DNA from: JAIPEI01 sp964443135
GTDB lineage: Bacteria > Desulfobacterota > DSM-4660 > Desulfatiglandales > HGW-15
Length of the DNA: 64,000 nucleotides
Direction of reading: 5' to 3'
Assembly: GCA_964443135.1 (NCBI GenBank)
Contig: CAYUBQ010000011.1
Coordinates: 1 to 64,000 of the forward strand
Positions 8,969-17,818 of the stretch are shown here, in pieces. Positions within the stretch are counted from its first letter, which is position 1. Every line of letters begins with the position of its first letter. The position numbers and the translations under genes were made by a program. The notes under the pieces are model-generated. The model was given only the letters and a program-made list of their open reading frames with translations, was not told the DNA's origin and did no database searches.

Positions 8969-11057
8969 CTTCCGGCTTCTCTCCCAGGGCCGCCTTCCTG
9001 GACAGGGCGATCCGGCCGTTCTTGTCGATGTCGATCACCTTGACCATTACCTCGTCCCCCTCCTGGAGGATGTCGGTCACCTTGTTGACCCGCTCCTTGT
9101 CGAGCTGGGAGATGTGAACGAGCCCGTCCGTCCCCGGAAGGATCTCCACGAAGGCGCCGAAGTCCATGATCTTGCGGACCTTGCCCCGGTAGAGATTGCC
9201 GACCTCGGCCTCCTGGATGAGCTTCTTGATCATCTCGATGGCCACCTGGGCGCTCTCGGCGTCGGCGGCCGCGATGACCACCTTGCCGGAGTCGTCCACG
9301 TTGACCTTGCACTCGCTCATGGCCGTGATCTCGCGGATGGTCTTCCCGCCCGGGCCGATCACCGTTCGGATCTTCTCCGGGTGGATCTGGATCGTGGTGA
9401 TGCTCGGCGCGTAGGGGGAGATCTCCTCCCTGGACCGGCCGATGGCCTGGTTCATCTTGTCGAGGATGTGCAGCCTCGCTTCCCGGGCCTGGGCCAGAGC
9501 GCGCTGGAAGATCTCACGGTTGATGCCTTCGATCTTGATGTCCATCTGGAGCGCGGTGATGCCGTCCTTGGTTCCGGTGACCTTGAAATCCATGTCACCA
9601 AAGTGGTCCTCGTCGCCGATGATGTCGGTGAGCACGGCCACCTTGTCCCCTTCGGCCATGAGCCCCATGGCCACGCCGGCCACGGCCTCCTTGATCGGGA
9701 CTCCCGCGTCCATCATGGACAGGGAGCCCCCGCAGACACTGGCCATGGAGGAGGAGCCGTTGGACTCCAGAATCTCCGAGACCACCCGGAGCGTGTACTG
9801 GAACTGCTCCTCGTCCGGGATCACGGGAAGCAACGCTCGGCGCGCAAGGGCGCCGTGGCCGATCTCCCGCCGTCCAGGGCCGCCGATCCGCTTGGCTTCA
9901 CCTACGGAGTAGGGAGGAAAGTTGTAGTGAAACAGAAAGCGCCGGAACGAATCTCCCAGGATCGTTTCGATCTTCTGGGAGTCCATCTCGGTCCCCAGGG
10001 TGGTGAGCACGAGCGCCTGGGTCTCGCCGCGGGTGAACAGGGCCGAGCCATGCACGCGCGGAAGCACGCCCACTATGCATTCGATGTCCCGGACCCGGTC
10101 GAAGGGACGACCGTCGATGCGCCGCTCCTCCTCGAGCACCATGCTCCGGATCATCTCCTTCTCCAGATCGTGGACCATGTTCTTGATCTCGCCGGAGCGG
10201 TCCGGGTAGGTTTCCCTGAGCGCCTCCACCACGGCTTTGGACGCCTCGCGCTCCCTCTGCTGGCGGAGCTGCTTGTCCGCCGTGGTGATCACCTCCCGGA
10301 GACGGTCCTCGGCCTGCTCCTTCACGCGCGCGAGGAGCTCTTCGTCGACGGTGATCGGCGGGAGCTCCCGCTTGGGTTTTCCCACGGCCTCCCGCAGCTC
10401 GTCCTGGAGCTTCAGCATGGGCTGCAGCGACTCCTGGCCGAACAGGATCGCCTCGGTCACGTCCTCCTCGGACACGAACTCCGAGCCGCCCTCCACCATG
10501 ACGACGGCGGACCGGTTTCCCGCGACGATCAGGTCGATGTCGCTCTCTTCCCTCTGGGTCATCGTGGGGTTGGCCACGAACGATCCGTTCACCCGGCCCA
10601 CGCGCACGGCGGCGATGGGGCCCTGAAAGGGAATGTCCGACACCTCCAGGGCGGCCGAAGCCCCCAGGATGGCCAGGACGTCGGCGTCGTTCTCCTTGTC
10701 CGTGGAGAGCACGCTCGCCATGATCTGGGTTTCGAAGTAGTAGTTGTCGGGAAAGAGAGGACGAAGGGGCCTGTCGATCAGGCGGGACACCAGGGTCTCG
10801 CCCTCGCCGGGCCTCCCCATGTCCCTGCGGAAGAAGTTCCCGGGGAACTTGCCCCCGGCGTAGGACATCTCCTTGTACTCGACGGTGAGGGGCAGAAAGT
10901 CGATCCCCGCCCGGACGTCGTCCGTCCCGACCACGGTTACGAGAACGGCCGTGTCCCCGAAGGTGACCACCACGGAACCGGTTGCCTGCCTGGCAACGCG
11001 TCCGGTCTCCACGTTCAGTGTCTGGTCGTTGATTTGAATCGATGCGCTCTTGATCAT
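8958..11057 (-). CDS. pnp: Polyribonucleotide nucleotidyltransferase (PNPase)
   Basis: PNPase degrades RNA 3'-5' by phosphorolysis and is a core part of the bacterial degradosome. The 699-residue protein has two RNase PH domains (the second with GETQALVLTTLGT and SNGSSSMASVCGGSLSMMDAG), then a KH domain (VIGPGGKTIREI) and a C-terminal S1 domain (FVEILPGTDGLVHISQL). ATG at 11057 is preceded by GGAAGTGA at good spacing; the frame is open further upstream without support. rpsO lies 83 bases upstream and the intergenic region holds a hairpin, as in the E. coli rpsO-pnp pair, where RNase III processing controls PNPase. Confidence 0.98.
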   Translation of the reverse strand: MIKSASIQINDQTLNVETGRVARQATGSVVVTFGDTAVLVTVVGTDDVRAGIDFLPLTVEYKEMSYAGGKFPGNFFRRDMGRPGEGETLVSRLIDRPLRPLFPDNYYFETQIMASVLSTDKENDADVLAILGASAALEVSDIPFQGPIAAVRVGRVNGSFVANPTMTQREESDIDLIVAGNRSAVVMVEGGSEFVSEEDVTEAILFGQESLQPMLKLQDELREAVGKPKRELPPITVDEELLARVKEQAEDRLREVITTADKQLRQQREREASKAVVEALRETYPDRSGEIKNMVHDLEKEMIRSMVLEEERRIDGRPFDRVRDIECIVGVLPRVHGSALFTRGETQALVLTTLGTEMDSQKIETILGDSFRRFLFHYNFPPYSVGEAKRIGGPGRREIGHGALARRALLPVIPDEEQFQYTLRVVSEILESNGSSSMASVCGGSLSMMDAGVPIKEAVAGVAMGLMAEGDKVAVLTDIIGDEDHFGDMDFKVTGTKDGITALQMDIKIEGINREIFQRALAQAREARLHILDKMNQAIGRSREEISPYAPSITTIQIHPEKIRTVIGPGGKTIREITAMSECKVNVDDSGKVVIAAADAESAQVAIEMIKKLIQEAEVGNLYRGKVRKIMDFGAFVEILPGTDGLVHISQLDKERVNKVTDILQEGDEVMVKVIDIDKNGRIALSRKAALGEKPEDAS

Positions 11058-11108
11058 AAAATCACTTCCTTTCCCGGAATCATGATGGAGTTGTTGGGTT
11101 TTCCGAAC

Positions 11109-11132
11109 CGGGCACGAGAGTCGCAGTGCCCG
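11109..11132 (-). promoter_or_regulatory. Hairpin in the rpsO-pnp intergenic region
   Basis: CGGGCAC and GTGCCCG form a perfect 7-bp stem around a 10-base loop, ten bases past the rpsO stop side and about 50 bases before pnp. No U-tract follows, so it is more likely an RNA-processing or stability element than a terminator. The comparison with the RNase III site of E. coli rpsO-pnp is inference. Confidence 0.45.
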
Positions 11133-11140
11133 CACCGGTT

Positions 11141-11410
11141 TTACTTCCGGATTCCGAGTACCTTGATGAGGTTCTGGTATCGTAATAAGTCGATTTTCTT
11201 GAGGTAGTTGAGAAGCCTGCGGCGCTGTCCCACCAGCTTGAGCAGACCGCGCCTGGAATGATGGTCCTTTTTGTGTGTCTTGAAGTGATCGTTCAGCGAC
11301 GTGATTCGGTTCGTCAAAAGGGCGATCTGAACCTCGGGCGACCCCGTGTCTTTGTCATGGAGTTTGAACCGATCAATGATTTCCTTTTTGGCTTCCGGCG
11401 TAAAGACCAC
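11141..11410 (-). CDS. rpsO: 30S ribosomal protein S15
   Basis: S15 binds the central domain of 16S rRNA early in 30S assembly. The 89-residue product has the hallmark DTGSPEVQIALLT, HKKDHHSRRGLL and LVGQRRRLLNYL segments. Two starts are possible. ATG at 11416 gives 91 residues but sits only one base after the strong AAGGAGG site. GTG at 11410 lies seven bases after the same site and gives exactly the 89 residues and N-terminal spacing of E. coli S15. I prefer the GTG. It sits between truB (37-43 bases upstream) and pnp in the same operon. Confidence 0.96.
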   Translation of the reverse strand: MVFTPEAKKEIIDRFKLHDKDTGSPEVQIALLTNRITSLNDHFKTHKKDHHSRRGLLKLVGQRRRLLNYLKKIDLLRYQNLIKVLGIRK

Positions 11411-11453
11411 TTTCATACCTCCTTGTGGATAGTAGGATGATGAGCCTTCGAGC

Positions 11454-12407
11454 TCAGTTGAACACCCTGATGAGTTTTGTTTTCGCCTCTCCACCGGACG
11501 CTTTCGGGGTCGTTTTGATGACGGCGACCAACTCCCCGTCGCAAAGGAGCTGTACGTGCCTTCCGGTGGCGTCTGTATCCTGGCGCCCTGGCAGGACCTC
11601 CGCCCGGGCGGGTTGATATCCGTTTCTGATCCTCCCGGCCAGGGCCTGCCCGACGTGGATCGCCCGCATGTCGGGAAGCGCCCCGGCCAGTGGGATCAGG
11701 TATTCCTTCAGCTTGTCCCGGCCGCCCTTCCCGTGGAGGAGATTGGACTCCAGAGCGCCCTCCACCCGGAACGGTCCGCTGGCGACCCTTCGAAGGCCCG
11801 CCAGGTGGGCCCCCGTGTCGAGTGCCTTTCCCAGATCGTGGGCCAGGCTCCGGATGTAGGTCCCTCCGGAGCAGTGCACCTCCACGGTCAACCGGGGAGG
11901 ATCCAACCGGAGGAGGTCGATGCCGTGTATGGTCACCCTCCTTGCGCTCAGCCGCACCTCCTGCCCTCTCCGGGCCAGCTTGTAGGCCCGCGTGCCGTCC
12001 ACGTGAACCGCCGAAAAGGCCGGCGGTGTCTGCTCGATCTCTCCGACGAAACGCTCCAGGGTTTCCCGTACGAGCTCCCGGGTCAGCTCCGGGACCGGCT
12101 TCTCCTCCAGCACCCGGCCTTCGGGGTCGTAGGTGTCGGTCTCGACACCGAGGTGAATGACGGCCCGGTACCGCTTGCTGCCTTCCATCAGAAACGGCAT
12201 GAGCTTGGTTCCCCGGCCCAGCATGACGATCAGGAGCCCCGTGGAAAACGGATCCAGGGTCCCGGCGTGCCCCACCTTTTTCAGACCGGAGACCCGCTTC
12301 GTCCTGCGGACCACGTCGTAGGAGGTCTCTCCGGACGTCTTGTCCACCAGCAGAATGCCGTCCCCCGCCGCCGGGGTGGGTGCTGTTTCGCATTCCTGCG
12401 CCGGCAC
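11454..12407 (-). CDS. truB: tRNA pseudouridine(55) synthase
   Basis: TruB converts U55 of the T-loop in nearly all tRNAs to pseudouridine. The product (about 317 residues) has GILLVDKTSGETSYDVVRR, the catalytic-Asp motif VGHAGTLDPFSTGLL, KRYRAVIHLG, and a C-terminal PUA-like domain from about residue 250. The start is uncertain: the frame is open upstream into rbfA, and the GTG at 12407, just after AGGAG and four bases past the rbfA stop, gives about 18 residues before GILLVDK. Translational coupling to rbfA is likely. Confidence 0.93.
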   Translation of the reverse strand: MPAQECETAPTPAAGDGILLVDKTSGETSYDVVRRTKRVSGLKKVGHAGTLDPFSTGLLIVMLGRGTKLMPFLMEGSKRYRAVIHLGVETDTYDPEGRVLEEKPVPELTRELVRETLERFVGEIEQTPPAFSAVHVDGTRAYKLARRGQEVRLSARRVTIHGIDLLRLDPPRLTVEVHCSGGTYIRSLAHDLGKALDTGAHLAGLRRVASGPFRVEGALESNLLHGKGGRDKLKEYLIPLAGALPDMRAIHVGQALAGRIRNGYQPARAEVLPGRQDTDATGRHVQLLCDGELVAVIKTTPKASGGEAKTKLIRVFN

Positions 12408-12411
12408 GCTC

Positions 12412-12780
12412 CTAGACCTCACCTTCCCCGGGTTCGTCCGGATCCAGGCTCTCCAGAAGCTTTTCCATCTCCACGCCCCGCACGAGGGAAGGATCGTGGC
12501 GGAACTCGAGATCGGGCACGTAACGGAGCTCCAGCCGCCTTCCGATCTCCCGCTTGATGAACCCCTTGGCGCTCTGCAATCCTCCCTGGACCTCCTCGAG
12601 ATCCACGTCCTCCCCGAGCACGCTGAAGTAGACCTTGGCGCTCTTGAGATCATCGGCCATGCTCACCCCGGTCAGGGTCACGCCCCGAATGCGGGGGTCC
12701 TTCACCCTGTGCTCGATCAGCTCCGCGATCTCCCTGCGAAGCTGCTCCCCGACCCTTGCGGATCGTTTTCCTGCCAGCAA
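12412..12780 (-). CDS. rbfA: 30S ribosome-binding factor A
   Basis: RbfA is a KH-like protein that binds immature 30S subunits and helps 16S rRNA 5'-end maturation. The 122-residue product starts RSARVGEQLRREIAELI and contains DPRIRGVTLTGVSMADDLKSAKVY and LRYVPDLEFRHD, all typical for the family, with normal length and an acidic tail. It lies between the DUF503 gene and truB in the nusA-infB operon. Confidence 0.95.
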   Translation of the reverse strand: MLAGKRSARVGEQLRREIAELIEHRVKDPRIRGVTLTGVSMADDLKSAKVYFSVLGEDVDLEEVQGGLQSAKGFIKREIGRRLELRYVPDLEFRHDPSLVRGVEMEKLLESLDPDEPGEGEV

Positions 12781-12843
12781 ATCCCGTCTCCAATCAGCCT
12801 TTCGCCCCTCGACGGCCGAAGGACCGCATGAAGGGCGTGCCAG

Positions 12844-13131
12844 CTACACGTTCAAGATCTCCATGTCGGAATCCGCGATCTCCGCGAGGTGAAGGGATTC
12901 CGTGAACGACAGCACCTTGGTGAGCGAGGCGTCCACGTGCCTCCGATCGTTTCCCACGGTGCACACCCCCAGTTCGATCCGCTGCCACAGGTCGTTGGAG
13001 CCCACCTCGGCCACGCCCACGTTGAACCGATGCTTGATCCGGTCCACGATGCTCTTCACGATCTTCCGCTTGCCTTTCAAGGAACGGTTGTCGTGAACCA
13101 GGAGCGTGATCTTCAGCGTGCCGACGACCAC
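12844..13131 (-). CDS. DUF503 family protein (YlxP-like)
   Basis: A 95-residue protein with the DUF503 pattern: a short beta-strand start VGTLKITLLVHDNRSLKGKR, RIKHRFNVGVAEVGSNDLWQR and VCTVGNDRRHVDASL. Members are small ferredoxin-fold proteins found between infB and rbfA in many Gram-positive and deltaproteobacterial genomes; YlxP has been linked to ribosome assembly, but the biochemical role is unclear. It starts three bases after the infB stop. Confidence 0.9.
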   Translation of the reverse strand: MVVGTLKITLLVHDNRSLKGKRKIVKSIVDRIKHRFNVGVAEVGSNDLWQRIELGVCTVGNDRRHVDASLTKVLSFTESLHLAEIADSDMEILNV

Positions 13132-13134
13132 CGG

Positions 13135-15834
13135 CTACAGCTCCGGCTGGAAGGCTTCGAGCTCGTACACCTCGAGGACGTCCCCCGGCTTGATGTCCTG
13201 GAAGTTCTCCAGCCCGATGCCGCACTCGTACCCGGACTGCACCTCCTTGACGTCTTCTTTGAAGCGTCTCAACGAGCTGATCTTCCCGTCGAACACCACC
13301 ACGTCGTCCCGCAGCAGGCGGACCTTCGAGTTGCGATGCACGTGGCCGTCCGCCACCTGGCAGCCCGCGATGGTCCCCGCCTTGGGGACGTGGAAGGTCT
13401 CCCTCACGTTCACCCGGCCGATCACGTGCTCCCGGTACTGCGGCTCGAGCATGCCGGCCATGGCGTCCCGGACGTCCTTGATCAGGTTGTAGATGACGTC
13501 GTAGTAACGGATGTCCACGTTCTCGCGCTCGGCCACCTCCCGCACCCGCGGGTTGGCCCGGACATTGAAGCCGATCACGATGGCGCCCGACGCCGAAGCG
13601 AGCATGATGTCCGTTTCCGTGAGCGCCCCCGTGGAGGAGTGGATGATCTTGAGCTTGACCTCCTCGGTGGACTGCTTGAGAAGGGAGTCCGAAATCGCCT
13701 CGATGGACCCCTGCACGTCCGCCTTGAGAACGATGTTCAGCTCCTTGACCTCGCCCTCCTTGATCCGTTCGAACAGGTCGTCCAGGCTCACGATGCCCCG
13801 TTTGTCGACGCCTTCCCCCCGGATGAGGCCCTGGCGGTGCTCGGCCAACTGCCTGGCGGTCTTCTCGTCCTGCACGACCACGAAGTCGTCCCCGGCCTTG
13901 GGGACCCCGCTGATGCCGTAGATCTCCACGGGAACCGAAGGGCCGGCCTGGTCCATGCGCTGGCCTCGGTTGTTCACCATGGCCCGCACCCTTCCGTGGT
14001 TCTCCCCGCAGACGAAGAAGTCCCCCTGCTTCAGCGTACCGGCCTTGATCAGCACCGTGGCCACGGATCCGCGGCTCTTGTCCAGCCGGGCCTCGACGAT
14101 GCTCCCCTGTGCCGGGCGGTCCGGATTGGCCTTGAGCTCCAGGATCTCCGACTGGAGGGAGAGAAGCTCCATGAGGTCGTCCACGCCTTCGCCGGTCATG
14201 GCGGAGAGCTGGGCGTAGAGCGTCTCGCCTCCCCACTCCTCCGGTGCGAGGTCGAGCTCGGCGAGCTCCCGTTTGACGCGCTCCGGGTCGGCTCCCGCCT
14301 TGTCCATCTTGTTGACCGCCACGATGATGGGGATCCCCGCCGCCCGGGCGTGGTTCACGGCTTCCTTGGTCTGGGGCATGACCCCGTCGTCCGCCGCCAC
14401 CACGAGCACGATGATGTCCGTCACCCTGGCCCCCCTCGCACGCATGGCCGTGAACGCTTCGTGGCCGGGCGTGTCCAGGAAAACCACGTCCCCGCTGCCC
14501 GTGGAAACGTAGTAGGCGCCGATGTGCTGGGTGATCCCGCCGGACTCGCCCTCGATGATCTTGGACTTCCGAATGTAGTCGAGGAGAGACGTTTTCCCGT
14601 GATCCACGTGACCCATGATGGTGACCACGGGGGGTCTCGGCTTCAAATCCTCGGGCTTGTCCTCCAGCTCGCCGAGGAAATCCTTCATCTCCATCACGTC
14701 CAGCTCGAGCTCGTAGCCGAAGTCCTCGGCCACCAGGGCCGCGGTGTCGAAGTCGATGGACTGGTTGATGGTCGCCATACCGCCCTGGGCCATGATGGTC
14801 CGGATCACCTCCGACGCCTTGACGCCCATGGCCTTGGCCAGGTCGCCCACGGTCACCTGCTCGGGGACCCTGATCCTGCGCTTGATCGCCTTGGGCGTGG
14901 TGATCTCGGTCTGCTTGAACTGCTTTCCGGTTTCGCGGCCCTTCTTGGCGCCCTTTTTGCCCTTGCGGCCCGGGAACCGGCCCTGGTAAAGGGCGTCCCG
15001 CTCGAACACCTCCAGCTTGCGGCCCTTGACGGCCCCCTTCTTGCCCTGCTCCTTCCTGGCGCCCTTCTTTTCCTTCTTCTTCCGGATGGGTTTTCCGTCC
15101 TCGTCGAGAGGGGGCGGCGGTGGGACGGCCTCCGGGGAAACGGGCGGCACGGATGGGGCGGGCTTTCGCCTGGCGGGGACCTCTTCCACCCGGGCCCTTT
15201 TCACCACCTCTTTCAGGGGCCCTTCCTCGGCCGGCTTGATGATCTTGGCCGGCTCTCCCCCGCCCTTCTTCTTGGCCTTCTTCCCCTTGGGCTTTTCCTT
15301 GGCCCTGGCCGCCGGTTTCTCCTCTTCCGCCTTCGCCTTTTCGACGGCTTCGGCCTCCTCGGCGGCCACGGGAGCTGCGGCCTTCGCTTCCTTCTCCTCC
15401 TCGGGCCGGGCCGCTTCCTCCGGCTGCCCGGCCTCCACCGGCTCCTCGGGCGGCGCCTTCTCGCGGGCCTTCTCCGGGACGGCCTTCGCCTCGGGCTCCG
15501 GTGTTACCCCGGGCGCCTCGGCGGCCGCGGCCTCTGCGGCGGCGGTCTCGGCGGGGGTCTCCCCCTCGGTCGCGGGAGCCTGAGCGGCCGCCTCCTCGGG
15601 CTGGACGCGAACGGTCTTCCTGCGCCGGCGGATGACGGTGGGCTTGACCCGCTTTTCCTCAATGACCTCGGACACCTTACCCGTGGCGATATCCCGGGCT
15701 TTTGCGACCTCCGACTCATCCAGGGTGCTCATGTAGTTCTTGATCTGCACTCCGCCTGCAATCAGCTTCTCGACGAGCACCTTGCTCTCCATGTTCAGCT
15801 CCCTGGCCAACTCGTACACCCTGACTTTCGCCAT
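13135..15834 (-). CDS. infB: Translation initiation factor IF-2
   Basis: IF-2 is the GTPase that places initiator fMet-tRNA on the 30S subunit and promotes subunit joining. The 899-residue product has an N-terminal IF2_N module (residues 1-50), a long low-complexity Ala/Glu/Lys/Pro region (about 70-310), a second IF2_N module, the G domain from about residue 400 (GHVDHGKTSLLDYI, DTPGHEAFTAMR, NKMD) and the C-terminal domains. ATG at 15834 has GGGAGGA upstream at four bases. Length is typical for long-form IF-2. It sits between rnpM and the DUF503 gene. Confidence 0.98.
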   Translation of the reverse strand: MAKVRVYELARELNMESKVLVEKLIAGGVQIKNYMSTLDESEVAKARDIATGKVSEVIEEKRVKPTVIRRRRKTVRVQPEEAAAQAPATEGETPAETAAAEAAAAEAPGVTPEPEAKAVPEKAREKAPPEEPVEAGQPEEAARPEEEKEAKAAAPVAAEEAEAVEKAKAEEEKPAARAKEKPKGKKAKKKGGGEPAKIIKPAEEGPLKEVVKRARVEEVPARRKPAPSVPPVSPEAVPPPPPLDEDGKPIRKKKEKKGARKEQGKKGAVKGRKLEVFERDALYQGRFPGRKGKKGAKKGRETGKQFKQTEITTPKAIKRRIRVPEQVTVGDLAKAMGVKASEVIRTIMAQGGMATINQSIDFDTAALVAEDFGYELELDVMEMKDFLGELEDKPEDLKPRPPVVTIMGHVDHGKTSLLDYIRKSKIIEGESGGITQHIGAYYVSTGSGDVVFLDTPGHEAFTAMRARGARVTDIIVLVVAADDGVMPQTKEAVNHARAAGIPIIVAVNKMDKAGADPERVKRELAELDLAPEEWGGETLYAQLSAMTGEGVDDLMELLSLQSEILELKANPDRPAQGSIVEARLDKSRGSVATVLIKAGTLKQGDFFVCGENHGRVRAMVNNRGQRMDQAGPSVPVEIYGISGVPKAGDDFVVVQDEKTARQLAEHRQGLIRGEGVDKRGIVSLDDLFERIKEGEVKELNIVLKADVQGSIEAISDSLLKQSTEEVKLKIIHSSTGALTETDIMLASASGAIVIGFNVRANPRVREVAERENVDIRYYDVIYNLIKDVRDAMAGMLEPQYREHVIGRVNVRETFHVPKAGTIAGCQVADGHVHRNSKVRLLRDDVVVFDGKISSLRRFKEDVKEVQSGYECGIGLENFQDIKPGDVLEVYELEAFQPEL

Positions 15835-15935
15835 GTATCCTCCCAACGCGCCGGTTCCGGTTTTCATTGGTTCGATTCGTTCACCCGCGCTCCGCCGCCC
15901 ATCCCTCTCGCGGTACCGAAACACCGGGGCCTGCC

Positions 15936-16199
15936 TCAGGTCCCGTCCTGGAGCTCTCGGGCCAGCCGCAACGGCCCCTCTGTCCTGAACACCCGATTCA
16001 GCCTCCGGTGTGATCTCAGCCTGTCGCGGCAATCGGGCCGGCCGCAGACATAAGCCCCCCGCCCTGTCGTTTTCTTTCCGGGTGCCTCTCGAATCTCACC
16101 GTCGTCGCCCAGAACCAGCCTGGTCAAATCCTGCTTGGGTCGTTTCGCCCCGCACGAGATACAGGTTCTGAACGGGTTGTGTCCTTCAGATTTCGTCAT
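15936..16199 (-). CDS. rnpM: YlxR/RnpM family protein (DUF448)
   Basis: A basic protein of about 87 residues with the DUF448 signature RTCISCGAKRPKQDL, then RLVLGDDGEI and GRGAYVCGRPDC, ending near the K/R-rich RSHRRLNRVFR. YlxR-type proteins bind RNA between nusA and infB; in Bacillus the homolog modulates RNase P. The frame is open far upstream across nusA, but only this part resembles the family. ATG at 16199 (alternative 16211) lies inside the end of nusA, giving a 14-base overlap and probable coupling. Confidence 0.88.
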   Translation of the reverse strand: MTKSEGHNPFRTCISCGAKRPKQDLTRLVLGDDGEIREAPGKKTTGRGAYVCGRPDCRDRLRSHRRLNRVFRTEGPLRLARELQDGT

Positions 16200-17727
16200 T
16201 CTCGTCGCCATCCGGGTCTTCCGTCTCGACAGCGGTCTCGGCTGGAATCTCCTCCCGGTCGGTGCCGGTCTCCCCTTCGGCGGAGTCGCCGCCCGCGTCA
16301 GCGGCCACGGTCTCTTCCTCGGAGGATCCGACGACATCGACGCCGGCGCCGGCCCCCTCTTCGGAGGCCTCGGTCTTTTCGCCTTCGCTCTCGACACCCG
16401 CCCCTGCGGCGTCGGCCTGCTCCCCTTCGGGCTCGGCCACGCCTTCTCCGGCCCCGCCCTCCTCACCTTCGGGCCGGGCGGCCTCGTCCTCTTTTCTCTG
16501 CACGTAGCCTGCGGCACTCCGGAGCAGCTTGGACGCCTTCTCCTCGCCGATTCCCCGGACGGTCATGAGCTCCTCTTCGGACGAACCCGCGACCTCCTCC
16601 GCCGAACGGAAGCCGGCCTGGTAGAGGTTGGTCGCCGTCGCCTCTCCCACCTCGTCGAGCTCCAGCAGGGATGCATAGGCGTCACGCAGGTTCTGGCTGT
16701 AAGCCGTCTCGCTCACGACGTCCAGGTGCCATCCCGAGATCTTGGACGCGAGACGCACGTTCTGACCGCGTCGGCCGATGGCGAGGGACAGCTGATCGTC
16801 GGGAACCACCACCTCCATGGACCGGTTCGCCTCGTCCACGACCACCCGGACGATCTCCGCCGGGGAGAGGGCGTTGACGATGAACTTCGCCGGATCGGGG
16901 TCCCACGTCACGATGTCGATCTTTTCTCCCCGCAGCTCCTGGACCACCGCCTGCACCCGGGAGCCCTTCATGCCCACGCAGGCGCCCACCGGATCGATGT
17001 CCGAGTCCCTGGAAGCCACGGCGATCTTGGAGCGGCTGCCGGGCTCGCGCGCCACCTGCACGATGGTCACGATGCCTTCCGCGATTTCCGGGACCTCGTT
17101 CTCGAACAACGCGGACAGGAAGTTGGGGTGGGTCCGGGAGAGGATGATCTGAGGCCCCCGGCTGTACTGCTTCACATCGAGGATGTAGGCCCGGATCCGA
17201 TCGCCCTGACGAAAGGTTTCGCGAGGAATCTGCTCCTTGGGCGGCAACTCGGCCTCGGCCCGGCCGAGGTTGGCGATGATCGCCCCCTTGTCGAAGCGCT
17301 GCACGATGCCGTGAATGATTTCGCCCTTGCGGTCCTTGAAGTCGTCATAGACGATGTTTCGCTCCGCTTCCCTGAGCCGCTGCATGATCACCTGCTTGGC
17401 GGACTGGGCTGCGATGCGGCCGAAGCGGTCCGGGTCCATCTTGATGCCGACGGCGTCCCCCAGCTCGAACTCCGGGTCGAGCTGGCGGGCCTCCTCCATG
17501 GAGATCTGAAGATCTTCGTCCTCGACCTCCTCAACGACCTCCTTGAACTCGAACACTTCGATCTCGCCGAGCTCCTCGTTGAAGTTGACTTCGAGATCGT
17601 AGTTCTGCCCCATTTTCTTGCGGGCCGCGGCCTTGACGGCCTCCTCGAGGGTCTGGATCAGGATCTCCCGGTCCAGGCCTTTCTCCCGGCTCACCTGGTC
17701 GATGACTCTTAGCAGTTCCGAAATCAT
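16186..17727 (-). CDS. nusA: Transcription termination/antitermination protein NusA, with acidic tail
   Basis: NusA binds RNA polymerase and nascent RNA and modulates pausing, termination and rRNA antitermination. The 513-residue protein has the N-terminal RNAP-binding domain (to about 125), an S1 domain (KGEIIHGIVQRFDKGAII), and tandem KH domains (KIAVASRDSDIDPVGACVGMKGSRVQ; LSLAIGRRGQNVRLASKI). These are followed by one helix-hairpin-helix segment (VRGIGEEKASKLL) and roughly 100 residues of Glu/Ala/Gly-rich acidic tail ending DPDGDENDEI. The tail takes the place of the second AR repeat of E. coli NusA. ATG at 17727 has GAAGGA upstream. It lies 91 bases after rimP. Confidence 0.97.
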   Translation of the reverse strand: MISELLRVIDQVSREKGLDREILIQTLEEAVKAAARKKMGQNYDLEVNFNEELGEIEVFEFKEVVEEVEDEDLQISMEEARQLDPEFELGDAVGIKMDPDRFGRIAAQSAKQVIMQRLREAERNIVYDDFKDRKGEIIHGIVQRFDKGAIIANLGRAEAELPPKEQIPRETFRQGDRIRAYILDVKQYSRGPQIILSRTHPNFLSALFENEVPEIAEGIVTIVQVAREPGSRSKIAVASRDSDIDPVGACVGMKGSRVQAVVQELRGEKIDIVTWDPDPAKFIVNALSPAEIVRVVVDEANRSMEVVVPDDQLSLAIGRRGQNVRLASKISGWHLDVVSETAYSQNLRDAYASLLELDEVGEATATNLYQAGFRSAEEVAGSSEEELMTVRGIGEEKASKLLRSAAGYVQRKEDEAARPEGEEGGAGEGVAEPEGEQADAAGAGVESEGEKTEASEEGAGAGVDVVGSSEEETVAADAGGDSAEGETGTDREEIPAETAVETEDPDGDENDEI

Positions 17728-17818
17728 GTTTCCTTCTCTCCAGCCGTGGGGTTTTGATGCTCGATCCGAAACGGCGTGCCCGGCGACGGCTGTGACGTCC
17801 GTTTTCGAGAGTGAACGA

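Noticed and set aside
12889..16053. Long plus-strand open frame opposite infB (and similar frames opposite pnp, leuS, mutS and rpoN-type genes)
   Set aside because: They are shadows created by high GC third positions; their products are His/Pro/Leu-rich, match no family and lack ribosome-binding sites, while the opposite strand encodes clear proteins.
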